Assembly: GCA_040381075.1 (NCBI GenBank)
Contig: JBEIHX010000014.1
Location: forward strand, 18,642 to 82,641
Length of the DNA stretch: 64,000 nt
Direction of reading: 5' to 3'
Origin: JBEIHX01 sp040381075
GTDB taxonomy: Bacteria > Pseudomonadota > Alphaproteobacteria > Caulobacterales > Aquidulcibacteraceae
The notes under the pieces are model-generated. The model worked only from the letters and a program-made list of their open reading frames with translations, did no database searches and was not told where the DNA came from. Position numbers and translations under genes: made by a program. Below are positions 47,473 to 55,414 of the stretch, one piece after another (within the stretch, counting starts at the first letter, position 1; every line of letters begins with the position of its first letter).

Positions 47473-48834
47473 ATGCCCGTGAGCGATTTTTCAGGTTTCG
47501 CAAATCCGCCCCGTCCCGTCCGCGCGGAGGACCGCAACTATTTCCTGACCGATCCGACGCTCGGACGCGAAGGCATGAGCCTGCGCACGCTGGTGCTGAC
47601 GCGCTGGCTCGGCGTGGCGGGTCAAACCGCGGCCGTGCTTTTCGTAAACTTCATTCTCGGGTTCGATATCAAGCTGGGTCCGTGCCTCGCCGTCATTGCG
47701 GCGAGCGCGTGGTTCAACATTTTCCTGATGATTGCGATGGAGTCGCGCAAGCGGGCGGGTCCGGCAGAGTCGACGCTGCACATCGGTTTTGACATCGTGC
47801 AGTTCAGCGCCCTGCTGGGCTTGACCGGCGGTCTGCAAAACCCATTCCTTCTGATGCTGATCGCCCCGGTCACGATTTCAGCCGCCGTGCTGTCCCCCCG
47901 ATATACATTCGCGCTGACGGCCCTGACGTTCTCCTGCGTGGCGCTGCTGGCGGTATTCGCTGCGCCTCTGCCCTGGAAGCTTGGGGAAACGCTCCAGGTG
48001 CCGTTCCTCTACCAGGCGGGCTTCGTCATCGCCTTCCTGACCGGAATCATTTTCACCGCTGTCTATGCCTGGCGCGTCGCAGAGGAGGAGAGCAGACTGC
48101 GCGCAGCCCTCGGGGCGGCCGAGGCAGCGATGGCGCGCGAGCAGAAGATTTCTGCGCTTGGGGGCCTCGCGGCGGCGGCGGCGCACGAACTGGGCACGCC
48201 GCTGGCCACCATCCAAGTCACCGCCAAGGAAATGACAAAGGCCACGGACGAGAACACCCTGCTCGGGGAGGACGCCCGCCTGATCCTGTCGCAGGCGCAG
48301 AGATGTCGCGACATCCTGAGAAAGCTGTCCGAACGCGGCTCCGAACGCGACGTCATGCACGAGCGTCTGCCGACGGCCGCCCTGATCGAGGAAGTCGCCG
48401 CACCCTATCGCGGCCGCGGCGCACTCATCCGGCGCGATCTTGCTCCGCGGGGGGCGGAAGCCGGCCCGGAGCCAGTCCTGAAGCGAAGTCCTGAAATCCT
48501 GCACGGTCTTGGCAATCTGATCGAAAACGCCACCGACCATGCCCTGTCAGAGGTGGAAGTATCCGTACGGTGGTCCAAGGAATTGCTGGACGTCACGGTG
48601 CGTGATGACGGACCAGGCTTCGCGCCGGAAGTCCTGACCCGCCTCGGCGAGCCCTATGTGTCGACGCGCGTCGGCCCAGACGGGGAAGGCCAGGGGCTGG
48701 GTCTGGGCTTTTTCATCGCGAAAACCATGCTGGAGCGCTCAGGCGGAAAAGTCACCTTTCGCAATCGGCCCCCGCCGCATCACGGCGCGGTTGTGCGGAT
48801 CGTATGGCCGCGCAGGATGGTCGAGGCTGATTGA
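47473..48834 (+). CDS. regB: redox-sensing histidine kinase RegB/PrrB
   Basis: 453 aa from the ATG giving MPVSDFSGFANPP, with AAGG 5 nt upstream; the frame opens earlier at a TTG. Six membrane helices (about 35-200) contain the quinone-linked heptapeptide GGLQNPF (119-125). The phosphoacceptor is His238 in AAHELGTPLATI, and the redox-active Cys278 lies in QAQRCRDIL. The ATPase domain has NLIENATDHA, DDGPGF and GLGLGFFIAK. RegB phosphorylates RegA under low oxygen. All sensing residues are present. It shares a 123-nt divergent promoter region with the SCO gene. Confidence 0.95.
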   Translation: MPVSDFSGFANPPRPVRAEDRNYFLTDPTLGREGMSLRTLVLTRWLGVAGQTAAVLFVNFILGFDIKLGPCLAVIAASAWFNIFLMIAMESRKRAGPAESTLHIGFDIVQFSALLGLTGGLQNPFLLMLIAPVTISAAVLSPRYTFALTALTFSCVALLAVFAAPLPWKLGETLQVPFLYQAGFVIAFLTGIIFTAVYAWRVAEEESRLRAALGAAEAAMAREQKISALGGLAAAAAHELGTPLATIQVTAKEMTKATDENTLLGEDARLILSQAQRCRDILRKLSERGSERDVMHERLPTAALIEEVAAPYRGRGALIRRDLAPRGAEAGPEPVLKRSPEILHGLGNLIENATDHALSEVEVSVRWSKELLDVTVRDDGPGFAPEVLTRLGEPYVSTRVGPDGEGQGLGLGFFIAKTMLERSGGKVTFRNRPPPHHGAVVRIVWPRRMVEAD

Positions 48835-48859
48835 CGCCCGCGCCAAAGGGTCGCGTTGC

Positions 48860-48872
48860 GTGACAGCGTCAC
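48860..48872. promoter_or_regulatory. GTGACAGCGTCAC dyad upstream of regA
   Basis: Perfect 5-bp arms around AGC, with ACAGCGTC repeated directly. It lies 66 nt before the regA ATG. RegA sites contain GCGNC-type half-sites, so autoregulation is possible but unproven. Confidence 0.4.
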
Positions 48873-48937
48873 AGCGTCAAACATACACAAAAGTACATGG
48901 GGCCGACTCGTTGGGCGCCCGAGCAACGGAGCTGACA

Positions 48938-49495
48938 ATGGCTGAAGCCGCCCTGGCCTATGAGATGCCGAACGACAAGAGCCTTCTGGTCCTCGACGAT
49001 GATGCGCCCTTGCGCAACCGTCTCTCCCGAGCGCTTGAGACCCGTGGGTTCGAGGTCCGCTCCGTGGGCGCGGTCAAGGAGGCGCTGGAGCTTGTGCGCG
49101 CGGAACCGCCGGCCTTCGCCGTCCTCGATCTCCGGTTGGAGGACGGTGACGGACTCTCGGTGGTCGACGCCTTGCACCAGCGCCGGCCGGACGCAAAGGT
49201 GGTCATGCTGACCGGCTACGGCAATATCGCGACAGCGGTCGCGGCTGTGAAGCTGGGCGCACTCGATTATCTCTCCAAGCCTGCTGACGCCGACGACATC
49301 GCACGCGCGCTCCTGGCGTCAGGAGACAAGAAACCTGTGCCGCCGGAAAACCCCATGTCAGCCGACCGGGTACGATGGGAGCACATTCAACGCGTCTTCG
49401 AACTCTGTAACCACAACGTCTCAGAGACTGCGCGACGTCTCAATATGCATCGGCGCACCCTGCAGCGCATCCTGGCCAAACGCGCGCCCAAATAG
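48938..49495 (+). CDS. regA: redox response regulator RegA/PrrA/ActR
   Basis: 185 aa from the ATG giving MAEAALAYEMPNDKSLLVLD, preceded by GGAG. The receiver domain has Asp20-22 and phosphoacceptor Asp64 (AVLDLRLEDG), MLTGYGNIATA and LSKPADADD. The linker carries PPENPMSADRVRWEHIQ, then a Fis-type helix-turn-helix NVSETARRLNMHRRTLQRIL. It activates respiratory, photosynthetic, hydrogen or carbon-fixation genes under low oxygen in relatives. Its kinase gene regB is 103 nt upstream on the same strand. Confidence 0.95.
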   Translation: MAEAALAYEMPNDKSLLVLDDDAPLRNRLSRALETRGFEVRSVGAVKEALELVRAEPPAFAVLDLRLEDGDGLSVVDALHQRRPDAKVVMLTGYGNIATAVAAVKLGALDYLSKPADADDIARALLASGDKKPVPPENPMSADRVRWEHIQRVFELCNHNVSETARRLNMHRRTLQRILAKRAPK

Positions 49496-49558
49496 CGCGC
49501 CGCAGATTCGGGCGCGCACGCCCTTGCAGGCGTGGCAGGCCGGGCGCAGCATGAATCT

Positions 49559-51226
49559 ATGGTTGGGCAGGATGATGCGAACAGCACGCAGGGCGGGGTC
49601 CGCGCTTGGGCGTCGGCGACGGCTCGCCCCCTCGCGTCGCCTGCATTTCGCGCATTCTGGTGCGCCAATCTCGTCTCGAACTTCGGCGGCGTGATCCAGG
49701 GCGTCGGAGCCGCGTGGCTGATGCTGTCGCTGACCCCGTCGCCGGACATGGTCGCCCTGGTTCAGACCGCCGGCAGCCTGCCACTGATGCTGTTCTCCCT
49801 GGCGGCAGGGGCGCTTGCAGACATCATGGATCGCCGCAAGCTCATGATCGGCGCGCTCCTCGTCTCCTCGCTGGGATCGGCGCTGCTCGGCCTGATGACG
49901 ATGGCCGGACTGATGACGCCCTGGCTGCTGCTTGGGCTGACCTTTCTGGTGGGTGTGGGCGCAGCCTTCACCATTCCAGCCTGGCAAGCCAGCGTCGTGG
50001 ACCTCGCGCCCGTCGAGCAGCTGCCGCAGGCGATCGCACTGAACAGCCTGAACTTCAATGTGGCGCGCAGCGTGGGCCCTGCGCTCGGCGCGGAACTGAT
50101 CGCGGTCGCAGGCGCAGTCGGGGCCTTCTTCGCCAACGCGGTGTCCTATGTGTGGCTGATAACCGTGGTGGCGCTGTGGCGACCGCCGCACCGCCCGGGC
50201 CATCTGCCACGCGAGACGCTTGGAAGGGCCATGGCGGACGGGGTGCGTTTCGTCAGTCTGTCGCCAGCGATCCGGGCGATGATGATGCGCGGGTTCCTGT
50301 TCACCTTCGCAGGAATTTCGCTCCTCGCGCTTCTGCCTGTCGCCGCCAGGGCGCTCGGCGAAGGACCACGAACGCTTGGCGTGCTTCTTGCCGCCTTCGG
50401 GCTTGGCGCCATGGCCGGGGCTCTGTTGAGCGCGCGCCTGCGCCAATCCCTGTCAGCTGATGGACTGGTCAACGCCGCGACCGCCTCCCTCGGGGTTGCG
50501 CTCCTCGGCCTCGCATTCAGTCCCTGGCTGGCCACGAGCCTGGTGTGCGTCGCTGCAGCCGGCGCAGCCTGGGTCCTGACGCTCTCAAGCCTCAACGTGT
50601 CCGTCCAGATCTCCTCGCCGCGGTGGGTCGCCGGGCGCGCGATTGCCGTGTACGGCATGGTTTCCTTCGCCGGCATGGCCATCGGCAGCGCTGTGTGGGG
50701 AGTAGCGGCCCGAGAGGCGGGTCTGCCTGCGACCTTCGCGATGGCGGGAACCCTGCTGATCGCCTCCCTGGCCCTTGCAGGACGCCTGCGCCTGCCGGAG
50801 CCCAATCGCGGTGATCTCGAACCGCGCGCCATGATGAGCCGGCCAACGCCGGAGGAAATGGATCCGCGCGCCGGACCGATCGTCGTTCTGGTAGAGCATC
50901 GCGTCGACCCGGCGAATGCGCTTGCCTTCAGGGCGGCTGCACAAGCGCTCGGACGCATCCGCAGACGCGATGGCGCGCGGAGCTGGACGCTGATGCAGGA
51001 TATTGATGATCCGACCCTGTGGATAGAGCGTTATCACAGTCCAACCTGGGCCGATCACCTGCGCCGGATTGCGCGCCCGATCGCCGCCGATGAACAGGTC
51101 CGCGCCACAGTCGCAAGCCTGAGCCTGGAGGCGGCGCATACGCGCAGACTGCTCGAGCAACCATCAGACGACGCCATGTTGGGCCTTGCCCGCCCAGGGG
51201 TGTCGGATCATAGCCAGAACGCCTGA
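49559..51226 (+). CDS. MFS transporter (MFS_3/EntS-like) with C-terminal ABM-like extension
   Basis: 555 aa from the ATG giving MVGQDDANSTQGG; an in-frame GTG is 27 nt upstream and the ribosome-binding site is weak for either. The MFS core (about 25-410) has LVSNFGGVIQGVGAAWLMLS, GALADIMDRRKLMIGALL and GVGAAFTIPAWQASVVDLAP, typical of EntS-like exporters. An extra C-terminal segment of about 110 residues (VVLVEHRVDPANALAFRAAA, SWTLMQDIDDPTLWIERYHS) resembles an antibiotic-biosynthesis-monooxygenase-type ferredoxin-like domain. The substrate and the purpose of the fusion are unknown. Confidence 0.88.
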   Translation: MVGQDDANSTQGGVRAWASATARPLASPAFRAFWCANLVSNFGGVIQGVGAAWLMLSLTPSPDMVALVQTAGSLPLMLFSLAAGALADIMDRRKLMIGALLVSSLGSALLGLMTMAGLMTPWLLLGLTFLVGVGAAFTIPAWQASVVDLAPVEQLPQAIALNSLNFNVARSVGPALGAELIAVAGAVGAFFANAVSYVWLITVVALWRPPHRPGHLPRETLGRAMADGVRFVSLSPAIRAMMMRGFLFTFAGISLLALLPVAARALGEGPRTLGVLLAAFGLGAMAGALLSARLRQSLSADGLVNAATASLGVALLGLAFSPWLATSLVCVAAAGAAWVLTLSSLNVSVQISSPRWVAGRAIAVYGMVSFAGMAIGSAVWGVAAREAGLPATFAMAGTLLIASLALAGRLRLPEPNRGDLEPRAMMSRPTPEEMDPRAGPIVVLVEHRVDPANALAFRAAAQALGRIRRRDGARSWTLMQDIDDPTLWIERYHSPTWADHLRRIARPIAADEQVRATVASLSLEAAHTRRLLEQPSDDAMLGLARPGVSDHSQNA

Positions 51227-51234
51227 CCCTCAGG

Positions 51235-52080
51235 TCAGCAACACCCTGTCATGGTGCGGATATCCTGCGCAGTTGCGCCGTGCTGACGCAGCTGCGCCAG
51301 GGTCTGCGAAAGATCGCGTTTGGCAAGACGCCTGCCGTCACTGCCCAGCATCAGGCGGTGGAATCGGTAGACAGGGGTCGGAAGATCGAACAGCGCCTGC
51401 AGAAGGCGGTGCATATGCGTCGCCTCCCTGAGATCCTCCCCCCGAATGACATGGGTAATTCCCTGAAGGCCATCGTCATGGACCACGCACAGGTGATAGC
51501 TCACTGGGGTGTCTTTGCGTGCAAGCACAACATCGCCAAGCCGGGAGACATCCACACGCTCCTCGCAGGCCGCGCCCGTGGTTTCGTCCACAAACCAGAG
51601 ATCATCGCCCCGCCGTCCAAGGAATGCGCGCACTCGATCGATCGACAGCCGCCACGCGTAGGGCTCGCCGGCCGCCAGCCGACCATCCTCCTCGTCCTGC
51701 GACATTGACCCGCGAGGCCCCCGGTAGACTGGCTCCGGCCCATGCGGCGCCGCGACGCTCGCCTCCATGATCTCGCGACGGGTCTTGAAGCAGCGATAGA
51801 TCAGTCCCCTGCTGCGCAGATCCTCAAGACGCGACGCATACGCCTCAAGGTGCTGTGACTGACGCCGGACCGGCAAGGGCCAGCTCAGTCCAAGCCATTC
51901 GAGATCCTCCAGGATCGCGGCGTCGTACTCCGGCCGGCACCGCGTGCGATCGATGTCCTCAAGCCGCAGCAGGCACTGCCCGCCAGCGGCGCGCGCAGCA
52001 TCGAAGGCGCAAAAGGCGGAAAACGCGTGCCCAAGGTGGAGCCGACCGGTGGGCGATGGAGCAAAGCGCGTGGTGAACAT
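51235..52080 (-). CDS. gluQ: glutamyl-Q tRNA(Asp) synthetase
   Basis: 281 aa from the ATG giving MFTTRFAPSPTGRLHLGHAF. The HLGH (HIGH-like) motif is at 15-18 and LLRLEDIDRTRCRPEYDAAI follows. There is a KMSKS-like RRLAKRD late in the protein. It is shorter than GltX because the anticodon-binding domain is absent. It glutamylates queuosine in tRNA(Asp). Only one cysteine remains of the zinc motif found in E. coli (RCF), so zinc binding is unlikely. It converges with the MFS gene 8 nt away. Confidence 0.94.
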   Translation of the reverse strand: MFTTRFAPSPTGRLHLGHAFSAFCAFDAARAAGGQCLLRLEDIDRTRCRPEYDAAILEDLEWLGLSWPLPVRRQSQHLEAYASRLEDLRSRGLIYRCFKTRREIMEASVAAPHGPEPVYRGPRGSMSQDEEDGRLAAGEPYAWRLSIDRVRAFLGRRGDDLWFVDETTGAACEERVDVSRLGDVVLARKDTPVSYHLCVVHDDGLQGITHVIRGEDLREATHMHRLLQALFDLPTPVYRFHRLMLGSDGRRLAKRDLSQTLAQLRQHGATAQDIRTMTGCC

Positions 52081-52480
52081 GTGCGGCGCGACGCCTCCAG
52101 GCGGGCATCCCCGTGGCGCGGCTCCAGCCAACTGATCAGGCGCCCTGGCCAGCATGCAGGAGCAGCGCCCCTTGGGACGTCTGCCTCCTGTTCATGCGAG
52201 GGCGCCTCGGGCGCAGGGTCAAGCGCCGTCTTCAGGCAGGCGCGCGGGGGCCGGCGGTCGAGCCGGCGCGCGGCAGGTTGATACGGCGCATCCGATCACA
52301 CGCTGGTCACAGCGCAACCTGCCCAATCAATTCTGGGGGATGCCTGGAGGCAGCCGGCGGCGTCGATCGGGGGACCAGGGGCCTCGGCATGCTTTCGCAA
52401 CATTGCTGTTCAACCATGCCCACGCCCTCACTGCGGCCACAGTCGTGCGGTCGTGTGAGGGTGATGGCAGGGAGGAGACA
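52081..52480. promoter_or_regulatory. 400-nt gluQ/DUF4349 divergent spacer
   Basis: No gene is supported. It ends with the strong GGGAGGAG ribosome-binding site at 52470-52477, which decides the CTG start of the next gene. Promoters for both flanking genes must lie here; none was identified by eye. Confidence 0.45.
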
Positions 52481-53380
52481 CTGAGAGTTCGATCCTGCTT
52501 TGCGGCGGTCGCCGCCTGTGGTCTGGCCATTGTGTCATGCGCCCAAAACTCCGCGCCGGCGCACAGCGATGCGTCGCGCCTGGAGGGCGGGCCTGCACCC
52601 GCAACGGCGAGCGAGACGCCCGCCCAACCGGGAGCCCCGGCCGGCGGCGATCAGAGCATCACGCTCACAGGCCCTGCCATGCTGGCCTATTCCTATCGCG
52701 CCGGGCTGGAGGTTCCCGGCTGGCGGATCCGTCCGCTCATGGGCACACACCAGCAGGCCTGCCTGGCCGCCGGCCCTGGGATTTGCCAGGTGCTCGGGGC
52801 CAACCTTGAGTCCTATGGCGAGGACCGCGTGAACGGCCAAGTGAGCCTGCGGGCGGCTCCCGAATGGCTGGCCTCATTCCGCGCCGGCCTGGAGGGAGAC
52901 GCCCGAAAGTCGGATGGGAGGATCACGCAGGACGCAACGGCCACGGAAGACCTGACCAGAGCGATCGTCGATTCTGAAGCACGGCTGCGCGCCCAAAAGA
53001 CATTGCGCGACAGGCTGCAGTCGCTGCTCGCAAAACGACCTGGATCACTTGCAGACCTGCTGGAGCTTGAGCGCGAACTGGCGCGCGTGCAGAGCCAGAT
53101 TGACGCCGATCAATCTGCGCTCGCCGTCATGAGGGCGCGGGTGGAGATGTCTGTTCTGGACATCACCTACACAGCCCGCCCGAGCGCCGTGACCGCAGGA
53201 GCGCTCGCGCCACTGCGGGAAGCGATCACCGGATTTCTGGCTGTCGCCGCTCAGAGCCTTGCAGCGATCGTCACCCTGACGGCGGCCCTCCTGCCGGTCG
53301 TGCTCACAGCCAGCCCCGTCATCTGGCTTGGCTGGCGGGCCTGGCGGCGCAGAACCTCCAAATCGCCGCAAGCCCCCTGA
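52481..53380 (+). CDS. DUF4349 domain lipoprotein, probable CTG start
   Basis: 299 aa if translation starts at CTG 52481 (MRVRSCFAAVAACGLAIVSC). The lipobox AIVSC ends an ideal signal. GGGAGGAG sits 5 nt before the CTG. The only in-frame GTG nearby is 36 nt further upstream with no such site, and no in-frame ATG suits. The DUF4349 domain (about 60-240) has YSYRAGLEVPGWRIRPLMG and a long coiled-coil (RAIVDSEARLRAQKTLRDRL, DLLELERELARVQSQIDAD). A membrane helix ends the protein. The function of the domain is unknown; it is probably an envelope protein. Confidence 0.75.
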   Translation: MRVRSCFAAVAACGLAIVSCAQNSAPAHSDASRLEGGPAPATASETPAQPGAPAGGDQSITLTGPAMLAYSYRAGLEVPGWRIRPLMGTHQQACLAAGPGICQVLGANLESYGEDRVNGQVSLRAAPEWLASFRAGLEGDARKSDGRITQDATATEDLTRAIVDSEARLRAQKTLRDRLQSLLAKRPGSLADLLELERELARVQSQIDADQSALAVMRARVEMSVLDITYTARPSAVTAGALAPLREAITGFLAVAAQSLAAIVTLTAALLPVVLTASPVIWLGWRAWRRRTSKSPQAP

Positions 53381-53418
53381 AAACAGTGGGCGGCGTCCTG
53401 TCGGGCAGGCGCCTGCGA

Positions 53419-53748
53419 TCACGAGGGACGGCTCGCTTTTTCCTCAAGGCCGCTGCGCCCGCGGCGCTCAGCAAGAACCTGGGCGACCTCGCAGGCGGGC
53501 ACGTCCGCAGCGGCCAGCGTGACCAGCAGATGAAAGATGAGATCCGCCGCCTCGCGGGCGAGGCCGGCCCTGTCGCCGGTCGCAGCAGCCAGCGCCGCCT
53601 CAATCGCCTCCTCACCCAGTTTCTTGGCGCAGACCACGGGACCAGCCTTCAGCAATTGCGCCGTGTAGGATGTATCAGCTCCCTCCAGGCGACGCGCGGC
53701 GATGGTCTCCTCCAGATGCGTAACCGCTTGGGCGAGGGTCTCGGTCAT
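53419..53748 (-). CDS. hisE: phosphoribosyl-ATP diphosphatase
   Basis: 109 aa. The all-alpha NTP pyrophosphohydrolase has SYTAQLLKAGPVVCAKKLGE and EEAIEAALAAATGDR followed by REAADLIFHLLVTLAA, the E-x2-E-x12-E-x2-D type metal site. It hydrolyses PR-ATP to PR-AMP, the second histidine step. Its ATG overlaps the hisF stop in ATGA, so it is translationally coupled. Confidence 0.95.
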   Translation of the reverse strand: MTETLAQAVTHLEETIAARRLEGADTSYTAQLLKAGPVVCAKKLGEEAIEAALAAATGDRAGLAREAADLIFHLLVTLAAADVPACEVAQVLAERRGRSGLEEKASRPS

Positions 53749-54512
53749 GGCGTCACCCGAACAGGAATGCCGGCCGCCGCCATGGCGGCCTTGGCTTCGG
53801 CGATGGTGTGGGTCGAAAAATGAAAGATGGACGCGGCCAGCACCGCGCTCGCCCCCCCGTCGCGCACGCCCGCGACAAGGTGTTCAAGCGAACCGACCCC
53901 GCCCGAGGCGACGACGGGAACGGTCACGCGTTCCGTCACGGCCCGGGTCAGGTCAATATCGAAACCAGTTTGAACGCCGTCCTGATCCATTGAGGTCAGC
54001 AGGATCTCGCCTGCGCCGCGCCGGGCCAGCTCCTGTGCAAACGCCACCGCATCAATGCCTGTCGCGGTGCGCCCGCCATGGGTGAACACCTCCCATCGAC
54101 CGGACGACGACCGCCTCGCATCAACGGCGGCCACAATGCATTGCGAACCGAATTTTTCCGCCCCGGCCGAGACAAGGGAAGGGTCCCTCACAGCCGCTGT
54201 GTTGATCGCCACCTTGTCGGCGCCAGCCAGCAGCAAGGCGCGCATGTCGTCCAGACCGCGCACGCCGCCGCCGACAGTCAGCGGCATAAAGCAGACCTGG
54301 GCGGTGCGACGCACCACATCCAGCAGGGCGCCGCGGTTTTCGACGCTTGCGGAGATATCGAGGAAGCAAAGTTCATCAGCTCCGGCGTCGTCATAGCGCC
54401 GGGCCGCCTCGACCGGGTCGCCAGCGTCGCGCAGCCCCTCGAACTGCACGCCCTTCACCACCCGTCCGTCCTTCACGTCGAGACAGGGAATGACGCGAAC
54501 CTTGAGGCTCAT
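53745..54512 (-). CDS. hisF: imidazole glycerol phosphate synthase subunit HisF
   Basis: 255 aa from the ATG giving MSLKVRVIPCLDVKDGRVVKG; Asp12 is the catalytic acid equivalent to Asp11 of T. maritima. Also seen are LCFLDISASVENRGALLDVV, MPLTVGGGVRGLDDMR, KVAINTAAV, CIVAAVDARR and VVASGGVGSLEHL. It closes the imidazole ring of IGP with ammonia from HisH, which is not encoded in this window. ATGA overlaps link it to hisA before and hisE after. Confidence 0.97.
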   Translation of the reverse strand: MSLKVRVIPCLDVKDGRVVKGVQFEGLRDAGDPVEAARRYDDAGADELCFLDISASVENRGALLDVVRRTAQVCFMPLTVGGGVRGLDDMRALLLAGADKVAINTAAVRDPSLVSAGAEKFGSQCIVAAVDARRSSSGRWEVFTHGGRTATGIDAVAFAQELARRGAGEILLTSMDQDGVQTGFDIDLTRAVTERVTVPVVASGGVGSLEHLVAGVRDGGASAVLAASIFHFSTHTIAEAKAAMAAAGIPVRVTP

Positions 54513-55252
54513 GACGGTCCCGCCGGACCGCAGGCGTAGCGCATAGCCGCGGCATGATCGAAATCCGGCTTCCACAGGGCGCGTCCGATCACCGCGCCGG
54601 CGATCGCACGCCTGCCTGTTCGGGCATGCAGTGCGGCCACATCGCCTGCCTCGGCCATCCCGCCAGCCGCGATGACCGGAATATCCACCGCATCAGCGAC
54701 CGCGCCCGTCAGATCAATGTTGGGCCCGCTCAGCATTCCGTCGCGCGCGATATCCGTGACGATCAGCGCCGCCACGCCCGCGTCCTGATAGCGCAGGGCA
54801 AGCTCAAGCGCGCCAATGGCCTCGGAAGACACCCAGCCGGCGACGGCGACCTGTCCGTTCTTCACGTCCACAGCCACAGCGATGCGTTCCGGAAACGCCT
54901 TGGCGGCGTCCCTGACCAGCCTGGGATCTCGCGCAGCGGCAGTGCCAAGGATCACCCGCGTCACCCCCGCCGTCAGCCAGTGATCGATCGCTTCGAGAGA
55001 CCGCACGCCCCCCCCGAGTTGCACCGGCGTCCGGGACTGATCCACGATGCGCATGACGGCGCCGGCATTGCGGGACGCCCCCGCGATCGCGCCATCAAGA
55101 TCAATCACGTGAAGCCAGGCGTATCCCAGATCGACGAACCGCTTGGCGGCCGCAGCCGGATCGGTGTCGAAGACGGTCGCCTGATCCATGCGGCCCTCCT
55201 GGAGCCGGACGGCCGCCCCATCTTTAAGGTCGATCGCGGGATAGAGGATCAT
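54509..55252 (-). CDS. hisA: ProFAR isomerase
   Basis: 247 aa from the ATG giving MILYPAIDLKDGAAVRLQEG. The beta-alpha barrel has WLHVIDLDGAIAGASRNAGA, VQLGGGVRSLEAID, RVILGTAAARDP, VAVDVKNGQVAVAGW, LIVTDIARDGMLSGPN with catalytic Asp, and VIAAGGMAEAGDVAAL. It isomerises ProFAR to PRFAR. It is the first gene of hisA-hisF-hisE; hisB and hisH, often upstream in alphaproteobacteria, are absent here. Confidence 0.96.
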   Translation of the reverse strand: MILYPAIDLKDGAAVRLQEGRMDQATVFDTDPAAAAKRFVDLGYAWLHVIDLDGAIAGASRNAGAVMRIVDQSRTPVQLGGGVRSLEAIDHWLTAGVTRVILGTAAARDPRLVRDAAKAFPERIAVAVDVKNGQVAVAGWVSSEAIGALELALRYQDAGVAALIVTDIARDGMLSGPNIDLTGAVADAVDIPVIAAGGMAEAGDVAALHARTGRRAIAGAVIGRALWKPDFDHAAAMRYACGPAGPS

Positions 55253-55350
55253 GGCGGGGGGGGCCTCGGAGAGTGACGGCGACGACGATGGAGGGCGGGC
55301 GGAAGATGACTGGAGACGGAAGACGGGAGCCGGGAGACGGGCGGTGCAGT
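55253..55350. repeat. purine-rich leader of hisA
   Basis: About 100 nt almost all G/A on the plus strand, including GGAGACGGAAGACGGGAGCC and repeated GACGG words. On the transcribed minus sense it is a pyrimidine tract directly before the hisA start. Low complexity is certain; a role is not. Confidence 0.6.
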
Positions 55351-55414
55351 GACGCCGCGCGCATGTGATGTCTGGTGCACGGCTCGGCGCGCCGTCAACC
55401 AGTATCATCTGTCC

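Noticed and set aside
48656..48937. Upstream extension of regA into regB
   Set aside because: The extra residues are a frame-shifted reading of the RegB C-terminus; the ATG at 48938 has a good ribosome-binding site and matches RegA starts.
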